Shown piece after piece: positions 47,915-55,420 of a stretch of 64,000 nucleotides of DNA (its first letter is position 1; each line of letters starts with the position of its first letter). The DNA comes from Ureibacillus sinduriensis BLB-1 = JCM 15800. GTDB taxonomy: Bacteria > Bacillota > Bacilli > Bacillales_A > Planococcaceae. The stretch covers positions 62,001 through 126,000 of the forward strand of contig NZ_JPVO01000051.1 of the NCBI RefSeq assembly GCF_000772955.1, written 5' to 3'. The translations under genes and the position numbers were made by a program. The notes under the pieces were generated by a model, which was not told the origin of the DNA, ran no database searches, and saw only the letters and a list, made by a program, of their open reading frames with translations.

Positions 47915-48679
47915 ATGAGCTTAAAAATTTATTTGGATAGTGATCGGTTTATCGCAGGAACAACATTGAAAGACAATGGAAATCCTGAACAGAATAATAT
48001 GGCATTACATGTATGTGAAGATCCACTTCACATCATTGAAAACCGTCTAAAACTTGCCTCCACATTAAATTGTGGAATTCAAGATTTTGTCTGCGCAAAC
48101 CAAACACATAGTGCAAATGTTCATCAGGTGACATTTGCCGATAAAGGGCGGGGAGCTCAAAGCACTGTTGATGCAATTGCTAACACAGATGCACTTTACA
48201 CCTTCGAACCTGATACATTACTTTGTACGTTTACTGCGGATTGTGTACCTGTAATATTCTATAATGATGCAAACGGTCTTTGTGGCGTCATTCATTCAGG
48301 ATGGCAAGGTACGGTCAAGGAAATCACCTTAAAGGTATTCCAGCAAATTATAAATGACAACCAAAGTGACCCCAAAGATATTAAAGTTATTCTGGGGCCT
48401 GCTCTTAGCCAAGAGAAATTCGAAGTAGATGCAGATGTTTACGAAAAATTTGATTCACTTGGGTATGCAAGTGAATTTATGTACTTTAATGAAGAGACAA
48501 ATAAATATCACATCGATAATCAACTTACAGTTAAGAAACAATGCGAGTCGGCGGGGATTCCACCAGAAAATATCTTGATTGAACAAATGTGTACTTTCAA
48601 AAGCGAAGAAGGGTTCTCATATCGACAAGACAAAAATAGCGGCAGACATTTGAGTTTTATTATGAGAAAACAACAATAA
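47915..48679 (+). CDS. pgeF: Laccase-domain (PgeF/YfiH, YlmD) family protein
   Basis: 254 residues from ATG 47915 (MSLKIYLDSDRF) with AAGGGGTGATGG upstream. Zinc/catalytic residues of the family are present: His in CANQTHSANVH, Cys in FTADCVPVIFY, His in GVIHSGWQGT. Related proteins are purine nucleoside phosphorylase/adenosine deaminase-like (LACC1) or edit muropeptides (PgeF removes misincorporated residues). It is not in a cell-division cluster here, so the role is uncertain. Confidence 0.88.
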   Translation: MSLKIYLDSDRFIAGTTLKDNGNPEQNNMALHVCEDPLHIIENRLKLASTLNCGIQDFVCANQTHSANVHQVTFADKGRGAQSTVDAIANTDALYTFEPDTLLCTFTADCVPVIFYNDANGLCGVIHSGWQGTVKEITLKVFQQIINDNQSDPKDIKVILGPALSQEKFEVDADVYEKFDSLGYASEFMYFNEETNKYHIDNQLTVKKQCESAGIPPENILIEQMCTFKSEEGFSYRQDKNSGRHLSFIMRKQQ

Positions 48680-48689
48680 AATGAACAAG

Positions 48690-48725
48690 CATGAATTCGG
48701 ACGTTTACTCGAGTTCATGTTTTTA
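48690..48725 (+). terminator. Terminator after the laccase-domain gene
   Basis: CATGAATTCG / CGAGTTCATG (48690-48699 with 48710-48719), one wobble pair, then TTTTTA. Confidence 0.8.
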
Positions 48726-48800
48726 TTTAACTTTTTATTATTTTCTAACCCTGCAATTCATAGAGTGCTTTAGCAAACATATTAAAAGGGGGCTTCTGTA

Positions 48801-50204
48801 TTGCTAATACATGTCGTCAACCATGGTGAGGCACTTTGGCAAATTGCAAGCCGATATCATGTGAACATGAATGTAATCCAACAATTGAATCAATTACCTG
48901 ACCCTGATCATTTATTACCCGGGCAAGCCCTTATTATCCCATCCATGGGAAGTATGCATACGATACAGGCTGGCGAAAACCTTTGGTCGATAGCAGGGAA
49001 TTATGGTATTCCCATCAATACCCTTATGAATTTAAATAGAATTACGCACTCAAACCTCATATTCCCTGGTACGACACTCTATATTCCACCGACTGTGCAC
49101 GTTGTTCAACCAGGGCAGAATTTATGGCAAATCGCATCTCTTTATGGAACCACGGTTCAGTCCATACTCTCGGAAAATCAGCTCTCCAATCCAAACCTTA
49201 TCTTCGCAGGCTCTTCGTTGGCCATACCTAGAAGGAAACCAAAAATAGAAGTAAATGCTTATACCTACCAAAGAGATGATGAAGCTAAAGGGGCTGTCAA
49301 CGAAATTGGACAGTTCCTAACATTTCTAACCCCCTTTGCCTATCTCATCAGAGAAGATGGTTCCCTTAAACCATTTGCTGATGAATTAATGCTTGCTGCT
49401 GCCCAAGCCAAAAATGTTTCCTCCATGTTGGCAATCACGAACCTATCTGTTACTTCAACAGGAACGAACCTTGCACACGCTGTTTTATCTAGCCCCGATA
49501 TTAGAGAAACATTACTTACCAACGTTCTTCAACTTATGAAGGAAAAAGGCTACAAAGGATTAAATATTGATTTTGAATATGTCCAACCTAGGGACCGGGA
49601 CAATTACAACCAATTTCTTCAACTCGCAGTGAATCGACTCCATCCCCAGGGATTTTTTGTTTCTACCGCAGTAGCCCCCAAGACAAGTAGCGAACAGGAA
49701 GGACTATTATATACTGCACACGATTATGAAGCTCACGGCAGAATTGCTGATTTTGTTGTGCTTATGACCTACGAATGGGGATGGAGAGGTGCATCCCCCC
49801 AAGCAATTTCACCAATCAATCAAATGCGGCGGGTAGTAGAATATGCACTCTCTGTGATGCCCGCAAATAAAATTTATTTAGGCTTTCAAGTTTATGCGAG
49901 AGATTGGAAGATCCCACACATTGATGGGGCAACGGCAGATACTTTTAGTCCTCAAGAGGCTGTTCGTCGTGCATCAAAATATAATGCGGCCATTCAATTC
50001 GATGAAGTTGCACAGTCGCCTTATTTCCGTTATGTTGATGAACAGGGTCAAGGGCATGAGGTATGGTTTGAGGATGCCCGCAGCGCACAAGCAAAATTCA
50101 ACTTGTTCAAACAGTACAATTTAAGAGGCATCAGTTATTGGGCATTAGGCTATCCTTATCCCCAAAATTGGGCACTATTAAATGCCAATTTTGAGATTAT
50201 ATGA
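48801..50204 (+). CDS. LysM-GH18 spore cortex/germination glycoside hydrolase (YaaH/SleL type)
   Basis: 467 residues from TTG 48801 (LIHVVNHGEALWQIASRY follows) with AAAAGGGGG upstream. Three LysM repeats (about 1-46, 49-94, 97-143), each with a GxxLWxIA core, precede a GH18 domain. The GH18 acid segment is GYKGLNIDFEYVQP, with Asp and Glu at the catalytic positions. SleL/YaaH-type N-acetylglucosaminidases act on spore cortex fragments or localise to spore coats. No signal peptide, as usual for coat proteins deposited from the mother cell. Confidence 0.9.
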   Translation: MLIHVVNHGEALWQIASRYHVNMNVIQQLNQLPDPDHLLPGQALIIPSMGSMHTIQAGENLWSIAGNYGIPINTLMNLNRITHSNLIFPGTTLYIPPTVHVVQPGQNLWQIASLYGTTVQSILSENQLSNPNLIFAGSSLAIPRRKPKIEVNAYTYQRDDEAKGAVNEIGQFLTFLTPFAYLIREDGSLKPFADELMLAAAQAKNVSSMLAITNLSVTSTGTNLAHAVLSSPDIRETLLTNVLQLMKEKGYKGLNIDFEYVQPRDRDNYNQFLQLAVNRLHPQGFFVSTAVAPKTSSEQEGLLYTAHDYEAHGRIADFVVLMTYEWGWRGASPQAISPINQMRRVVEYALSVMPANKIYLGFQVYARDWKIPHIDGATADTFSPQEAVRRASKYNAAIQFDEVAQSPYFRYVDEQGQGHEVWFEDARSAQAKFNLFKQYNLRGISYWALGYPYPQNWALLNANFEII

Positions 50205-50239
50205 AACCTTGCAAGGACAGATTTGGGAATGCGCACAAA

Positions 50240-50285
50240 AAGAACTCTGCTCTAAGCTATTCAATTTAGAGCAGAGTTTATTTTC
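50240..50285. terminator. Bidirectional terminator between the GH18 and GGDEF genes
   Basis: AACTCTGCTCTAA / TTAGAGCAGAGTT (50243-50255 with 50266-50278), perfect 13 bp, with TTATTTTCTT after on the plus side and A run before. Confidence 0.9.
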
Positions 50286-51228
50286 TTAACCTCGCCAATA
50301 CTTTTTTCGCATTCTTCGCTGTATACATTTGGTGATCAGCTTCACTATATAAACAATCCATATTTTGAATTGAGGAATGAATATAGGAATATCCCATGGA
50401 AATATGAATTTGAAGAGATTCATTAAAGCTATTGTGGTAATTTAAGCTTTGAATAACTTTGTTTATGTATGCCACAACATCTTCTTCCGTTGATTTAGGT
50501 AACAATATCGCGAATTCATCTCCACCCAATCGGGCTATTATGGTCTCTTCGTTCGCGCAATTTGTCAAAATATTGGCAGCTTCAATAATCAAACGATCTC
50601 CCGTTTGATGCCCATAGGTATCATTTATATATTTCAGCTGGTCTAAATCACAAATAATAACACCTATTGGGACATCTTCAACCTTATTAAAAATCCCCAT
50701 TTTCGTTTGAAAGAAGGTGCGATTATAGACATTTGTTAAGCCATCATGAGATACTTCATATTCTAATTGCTTCTGTAATTTCATTTTATCATCAATGTTT
50801 CTGAGAATACCTTGAAGTGCCACTAACTGACCTTCTTTATAGACTGGGGTAGCATACTCCTCAAACCAAACATAATTCCCCTTGTCATTGAGAAGCCGTA
50901 TGGTTAGCGGTTTGCTAAAATCCATCTTTCCTGTTGCTTTATGTTCCAGTTTCTCATAATCCTCCGGGTGGACCAGTTCATAGATTTTGTACGGATCTTT
51001 CATATGTCGCTCGTAAATATTGGGTCCAAATTGATTAACCGCAGGACTTAAATAATTATATTTTAATTGCGGTATTTCACAATAGTAGATAATATCTTTC
51101 ACATTTTCCACTGTCTCAATAAGTGGGTTTAAGTAGTCCATTTGCCGTCTCATTTGAGCCAACCGATAGTATTGTTTTATACATGTTGCTAACAGCATTA
51201 TGACTATCCCTAGTACAACAAACCACAT
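50278..51228 (-). CDS. PAS-GGDEF diguanylate cyclase
   Basis: 316 residues: one N-terminal membrane span (about 1-16), a PAS-like domain (about 35-140; IYERHMKDPYKIYELVHPEDYE), then a GGDEF domain (about 150-316) with intact ARLGGDEFAILLP. The metal/GTP residues are therefore present. I see no RxxD inhibitory site five residues before GGDEF. Expected to make c-di-GMP in response to a membrane or small-ligand signal. Confidence 0.92.
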   Translation of the reverse strand: MWFVVLGIVIMLLATCIKQYYRLAQMRRQMDYLNPLIETVENVKDIIYYCEIPQLKYNYLSPAVNQFGPNIYERHMKDPYKIYELVHPEDYEKLEHKATGKMDFSKPLTIRLLNDKGNYVWFEEYATPVYKEGQLVALQGILRNIDDKMKLQKQLEYEVSHDGLTNVYNRTFFQTKMGIFNKVEDVPIGVIICDLDQLKYINDTYGHQTGDRLIIEAANILTNCANEETIIARLGGDEFAILLPKSTEEDVVAYINKVIQSLNYHNSFNESLQIHISMGYSYIHSSIQNMDCLYSEADHQMYTAKNAKKVLARLRK

Positions 51229-51441
51229 AATTTACACCACTTTTCTACTATGTATAAAAGAAACCTGATTGTCATTTCCTATTTCTTCCTCTCATTATAG
51301 TATTATATCCACACTGTTGTAATAGGAAAAAAGCTAGAATTATAAATTCTTCAAATCTAACTTTTTACTAATAATATTAGAGCAAATAACAAACTTTCAT
51401 CTTCATCAACTAAACCTACCAACATAATCACCCCTTTTATT

Positions 51442-51449
51442 CATATAAT
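51442..51449 (+). promoter_or_regulatory. Possible mother-cell (sigma-E/K) -10 element before the ENP1-type gene
   Basis: CATATAAT resembles the sigma-E/sigma-K -10 (CATANNNT). An upstream -35 is weak (ATA at 51424-51426, 15-nt spacing). It fits the expected sporulation expression of this peptidase, but is short. Confidence 0.3.
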
Positions 51450-51491
51450 TGACTATCTGAAAAATGTGGAGAATCAATAAGGAGGAGTAAT

Positions 51492-52682
51492 TTGGACGTT
51501 TATGTATTGCCTGGGACCTCTTTTTGGTCCTTAAGTCAATTGTTTTCTATCCCGCTTCGATTAATAATAGATTCCAATCGAAATACAAATGCCCAATTTT
51601 TGTCTGTAGGCCAAAGATTAAGAGTACCCGGCTATCTCACTACGAATTATCAAATACGGAATGGCGATTCTTTATGGTTAATTGCTCAAAGAAACAACCT
51701 ACCTTTAGAAAGCCTTTTCTTGGTTAATCCTAACCTGAACCCGAGTTTCCTACAAATCGGGCAAGTCATCCAGATTCCGCGCAGAGTGACTTCACGTTTA
51801 GTCAATGGGAAACAAAATTATGATTATAATACGATGATGAACGATTTATGGGCACTGATTGCCGTATATCCATTTATGCGGATGATAAACATTGGCAACA
51901 CGGTATTAGGTAAAAATATACCTGAGCTGCTAATTGGCAATGGATCAAAAAGAGTTCACTATAATGCGGCCTTTCATGCAAATGAATGGATTACCACACC
52001 CATTGTGATGACATTTCTGAACGATTATCTCTTAGCACTCACTAATCAAAGTTCTATACGAGGTTTATCTCCTTTCCCTTACTATCTTCAAGCCATGTTG
52101 TCAGTTGTTCCTATGGTCAATCCAGATGGAGTTGATCTAGTGATTAATGGTGCTCCTGAAAATGCTTCTTGGCGGGATCAAGTTGTAGAATGGAACAATG
52201 GAAATACGGATTTCTCCAACTGGAAAGCGAATATCAATGGTGTCGATTTAAACGATCAATTTCCTGCAAATTGGGCGGCTGAACGAGAACGCAACCCAAA
52301 AACACCTGGCCCGAGGGATTATGGTGGAGAGGCCCCACTAACTCAACCCGAAGCAATCGCTCTGGCCGAATTAACCAGAAGAAGAGATTATGCCCGTGTT
52401 ATCGCCTTCCACACACAGGGAGAGGTTATCTACTGGGGCTTTGAAAATATGGAGCCGCCCGAATCGGAAACAATCGTGAATGAATTTGCCAGGGTGAGTG
52501 GGTACCTACCTGTCAAATCCCTTGAAAGTTATGCGGGCTATAAGGACTGGTTTATTCAAGATTGGCGCAGACCTGGATTTACGGTAGAGATGGGCCGAGG
52601 TCAAAACCCCCTTCCTTTAAGTCAGTTTGACGAGATATATGAAGAAGTCTTGGGTATTTTCCTGGCAGGATTATATCTTTGA
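51492..52682 (+). CDS. Gamma-D-glutamyl-L-diamino acid endopeptidase I (LysM-M14, ENP1 type)
   Basis: 396 residues from TTG 51492 with AGGAGG upstream. Two LysM repeats (about 1-47 and 51-97) precede an M14 zinc carboxypeptidase fold. Zinc ligands are His162 and Glu165 in AAFHANEWITTP and His306 in RVIAFHTQGE; the catalytic Glu365 is in FTVEMGRGQN. Length and order match endopeptidase I of Lysinibacillus sphaericus, which cleaves gamma-D-Glu-mDAP bonds in spore peptidoglycan during sporulation. No signal peptide. Confidence 0.93.
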   Translation: MDVYVLPGTSFWSLSQLFSIPLRLIIDSNRNTNAQFLSVGQRLRVPGYLTTNYQIRNGDSLWLIAQRNNLPLESLFLVNPNLNPSFLQIGQVIQIPRRVTSRLVNGKQNYDYNTMMNDLWALIAVYPFMRMINIGNTVLGKNIPELLIGNGSKRVHYNAAFHANEWITTPIVMTFLNDYLLALTNQSSIRGLSPFPYYLQAMLSVVPMVNPDGVDLVINGAPENASWRDQVVEWNNGNTDFSNWKANINGVDLNDQFPANWAAERERNPKTPGPRDYGGEAPLTQPEAIALAELTRRRDYARVIAFHTQGEVIYWGFENMEPPESETIVNEFARVSGYLPVKSLESYAGYKDWFIQDWRRPGFTVEMGRGQNPLPLSQFDEIYEEVLGIFLAGLYL

Positions 52683-52833
52683 AAAGCTTATGCTGAGTTT
52701 CAGGCATTTGGGCACTTTCCATCCATTTGGATATGAGTCACACTTATTTTGTTTTTGAATATCCTATAAAGAATGCGATTTTTAAAAAACAATCCAACAT
52801 GTTTGAAACGTTTCGTTGGAGGATAGGAGAAAC

Positions 52834-53430
52834 ATGAAAAGTCGATTACTATCTCTTTCACTTGTTGCTTTTGTCTTTTTAGTCGGTTGTAGTGACACAG
52901 ATTCCAAAAAAGAAGAGACAGCGACTGAGGAGTCGGTCGTTAAGGAGAAATCCTCTACATCTGATATAAAACCGGACACGAAAGCTGATACTTCAACAGC
53001 GGACTCTGATCCAGCTGCAAACTTAGCACAGGATTTTACGCTCTATGTAGATGAAATTATATTGTTGGCACCAGAAGAAGATCGAATCATCGGACTATAC
53101 GAAAGTGTTACCGGCTCAAACTATACAAGTGATGAGGAGCTCTACAATACGCTTTTTGACGAGATTGTACCTAGTTACCGCGAATTTGTTGTAGAGTTGG
53201 AATCCATCATGCCAAAGAATACACGAATAAGGGATCTCCATGAATTATATATTGATGCTGCCAATATTCAATATAATAGCTTTACATTAATGCTTTCCGC
53301 TCTTGAGGAACAAGATATGGATAAGGTGACAGAGGCAAATGAAGGCTTGGATGAAGCAAGGGCACTACTTCGAGATTGGTTATATGAGGTGGAAGCAATT
53401 TCGGTGGAAACTGGTGTAAGCTTACAATAA
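52834..53430 (+). CDS. Lipoprotein of unknown function
   Basis: 198 residues from ATG 52834 (MKSRLLSLSLVAFVFLVGCSD) with AGGATAGGAGAAAC upstream. The lipobox LVGC puts the lipid Cys near residue 19, followed by an acidic/Ser/Thr linker (20-65) and a helical domain. The domain has YESVTGSNYTSDEELYNTLFDE and a long C-terminal helix pair rich in Glu. Not recognised; alpha-helical lipoproteins of this size are common in Bacillales. Confidence 0.75.
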   Translation: MKSRLLSLSLVAFVFLVGCSDTDSKKEETATEESVVKEKSSTSDIKPDTKADTSTADSDPAANLAQDFTLYVDEIILLAPEEDRIIGLYESVTGSNYTSDEELYNTLFDEIVPSYREFVVELESIMPKNTRIRDLHELYIDAANIQYNSFTLMLSALEEQDMDKVTEANEGLDEARALLRDWLYEVEAISVETGVSLQ

Positions 53431-53445
53431 AATACACGAACTCTT

Positions 53446-53482
53446 TGCGATTGCGCTAATTTAGCTCAAATCGCATTTTTTA
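53446..53482 (+). terminator. Terminator after the lipoprotein gene
   Basis: TGCGATT / AATCGCA (53446-53452 with 53469-53475), 16-nt AT-rich loop, then TTTTTTT. Confidence 0.7.
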
Positions 53483-53483
53483 A

Positions 53484-53512
53484 TGATAAAAAATTACCCA
53501 GAAGCCATATTA
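53484..53512 (+). promoter_or_regulatory. Possible sporulation (sigma-G-like) promoter of the sspH unit
   Basis: CATATTA (53506-53512) resembles the sigma-G -10 (CATNNTA). TGATAA at 53484-53489 lies 16 nt upstream but is a poor -35. Supported mainly by the SASP gene downstream. Confidence 0.3.
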
Positions 53513-53544
53513 AATAAGAATTCTAATCGAAAGGAAGGAACGAC

Positions 53545-53706
53545 ATGGGAAGAGACGATAGTAAAAGTAAAGGCACTAACAAGCAATCCTTGCCCCAAAC
53601 ACCTAAAAATGCGAAAATTGCTCCAGGTGAAATGCGAGAGGAAATTGCTCAGGAACTAAATCAACTTCATCAATTGGCTCAAAAAGCTAAGAATAACAAA
53701 AAATAA
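53545..53706 (+). CDS. Small protein upstream of sspH, unknown
   Basis: 53 residues: MGRDDSKSKGTNKQSLPQTP at the N terminus, then a helix-forming C-terminal half (EMREEIAQELNQL) and a lysine-rich end. AAGGAAGG precedes the ATG. It ends 14 nt before sspH, so the two are probably co-transcribed. Its basic, Gln-rich composition fits a small spore protein, but I do not recognise a specific SASP class. Confidence 0.65.
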   Translation: MGRDDSKSKGTNKQSLPQTPKNAKIAPGEMREEIAQELNQLHQLAQKAKNNKK

Positions 53707-53720
53707 GGAGGTTGCTTTCT

Positions 53721-53912
53721 TTGGAATACACTCGTGCACAAGAAATTTTTGCATCACCTAAAGAGTATGAAGTAAGCTATAACGGAGTTTCAATTTGGAT
53801 TGACAAACTCCACGAAGATGGCAAAACTGCCACAGTTCACCTAAGACACGCCCATGAAGAACGTTCAGAAGTGGCTGTAACGGAACTTAAAGAGGAATAT
53901 CTCACTCAATAG
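53721..53912 (+). CDS. sspH: H-type small acid-soluble spore protein
   Basis: 63 residues from TTG 53721 (EYTRAQEIFASPKEYEV follows) with GGAGG 8 nt upstream. The pattern RAxEIxxSPxxxxVxYNGVxIWI, then a DGKTATVHLR strand and an acidic tail, is that of the SspH family made in the forespore. Unlike alpha/beta SASPs, its DNA-binding role is not shown. Its presence supports a spore-forming host. Confidence 0.88.
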   Translation: MEYTRAQEIFASPKEYEVSYNGVSIWIDKLHEDGKTATVHLRHAHEERSEVAVTELKEEYLTQ

Positions 53913-53925
53913 CCCAATAAATTAG

Positions 53926-53958
53926 AATCCCAGTGGACATGTTCCTCTGGGATTTTTA
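53926..53958 (+). terminator. Terminator after sspH
   Basis: AATCCCAG / CTGGGATT (53926-53933 with 53947-53954), 13-nt loop, then TTTATTT. Confidence 0.8.
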
Positions 53959-54077
53959 TTTACATACATGCCGATTATTATACATACGATGAAATAAAAA
54001 CACATCCGGGAAAGGAATAGTTATGGGAAAGTTTGTTAATAATGTAAAGGAAATTTATACCAGCTGAAAAGGAAGAT

Positions 54078-54401
54078 ATGATGGGTAAAAAGAGTATTAT
54101 GTTGTTCGGGATTTCCATTGCCTTTTTAAATTTCTTAGATGGAATCGCTACAAATTATGGGTTAATGGAAAAAATCATTGAAGAAATGAACCCTATTATG
54201 GATTTCATCATCTCGTTTAACCCAGCTTTGTTTTTAATCTTAAAAATTGCCCTGTCCCTCCTCGTTCTTTTCGTATCCTATTGGGTTTACAAGCACAGTA
54301 AGGCGCATTTTCAGAAACTCTATTTAATATCACTGGTTGGTGTTTTTTTCCTTTACTTCGGCATTTGCAGCCTGCATCTCTATTGGCTTTCCTTACTTTA
54401 G
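54078..54401 (+). CDS. DUF5658 family membrane protein
   Basis: 107 residues with three hydrophobic spans (about 7-24, 46-68, 82-104). The first span with the LNFLDGIATNYGL motif and the following EEMNPIMDFII are typical of DUF5658. Function unknown. A second ATG (MGKKSIM) is 3 nt on. It ends convergently, overlapping the nucleotidyltransferase gene by 9 nt. Confidence 0.75.
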   Translation: MMGKKSIMLFGISIAFLNFLDGIATNYGLMEKIIEEMNPIMDFIISFNPALFLILKIALSLLVLFVSYWVYKHSKAHFQKLYLISLVGVFFLYFGICSLHLYWLSLL

Positions 54402-55181
54402 TGTCCACACAGTCGATAACGTGTCTCTGAATAGTTGATCTAATTGGCTTGTGGCAATGGTTTGTTCCTTTTTTTGTGAGGACAGCAATTGTTGGATAAA
54501 CAGAAATTGGGTTTCCAAAAATTGTTGGGTATCCTGATAATCTAGAAGGGTGACCATATCCTCACCTAAGACCTTTTTCCTTACTAAATGCTCAATGTCC
54601 ATCTTAACTTGTCCATCATCGATAAGAGGTAATAGCTCCTGAATTCGCACAGGCGGGAAAGATTTGTATTTCCCAATCCAAATACAAGACAACAGGGACT
54701 TTAATACATATAAGAAGATTTTTATTTTTACTTCTTCTCCTTTGAAACTCTTCGCGTAGTTCCCTATAGCTAATTTATAATAGTGATGCATAATAGGAAT
54801 GGAATTAAAGACATCGTTTTCGAGCCGACGTAGCTGTTTTACAAATGAATGATTGTGGGAGTAAATAGGAGAGCTTCTTAGCCACTCCAGAATGGTCGGA
54901 TTACTTTTTCTAAAAAGGCGTAAAGCTTTTGTTATTTCCCATCCACTTATATCCAAGTTTCCCTTTTGTGGATAGGCAATCACATCTTTTTTTGAACCTA
55001 CACCTTGTGGATCAATGGAAAGATACCACTCTGGTGGATGAATATAAATAAATCGAACATCATAGTCGCTGACAGCTGATCCAAATCCCCATGCACGGCT
55101 CCCGGACTCAAGTGCCAAAAGTATTCGGACGTGATTTTCTTCTTCAATTTCTTTAAGTTTTTTGCGAATGATATTTTCCAT
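54393..55181 (-). CDS. Nucleotidyltransferase of the RlaP/PF10127 type
   Basis: 262 residues. The polymerase-beta-like nucleotidyltransferase motif is LALESGSRAWGFGSAVSDYDVRF, with Asp-x-Asp replaced by DYDVRF as in PF10127. The remaining helical part has LDISGWEITKALRLF and FKGEEVKIKIFLYVLKSLLSC. RlaP-type proteins are linked to RNA repair in some bacteria; no ligase partner is seen here. Start ATG 55181. Confidence 0.85.
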   Translation of the reverse strand: MENIIRKKLKEIEEENHVRILLALESGSRAWGFGSAVSDYDVRFIYIHPPEWYLSIDPQGVGSKKDVIAYPQKGNLDISGWEITKALRLFRKSNPTILEWLRSSPIYSHNHSFVKQLRRLENDVFNSIPIMHHYYKLAIGNYAKSFKGEEVKIKIFLYVLKSLLSCIWIGKYKSFPPVRIQELLPLIDDGQVKMDIEHLVRKKVLGEDMVTLLDYQDTQQFLETQFLFIQQLLSSQKKEQTIATSQLDQLFRDTLSTVWTLK

Positions 55182-55420
55182 TGTCTTCTCTCACTTAATT
55201 GTTTCTTTCTATTATAAGGATTAATTTTTAATCTATCCTGTTTATCAAGAAATCCTTTTTCTAAATAAAAAAATATAGGCACAGTCGATATTCAACTATG
55301 TCTACATTTAATTAGTCTTTTAATAAGAAATAATTTCCATCCCCATCGCTAAACTGAACAAAAGTCCCCCACTCCATTTGTTGGGGTTCCCCTTTGAAGC
55401 AGCTTCATTTCCTCTTCTAA

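Noticed and set aside
54022-54066. A 14-codon ORF (MGKFVNNVKEIYTS) with a fair ribosome-binding site before the DUF5658 gene
   Set aside because: Too short to support without conservation data; may be a leader peptide or chance.
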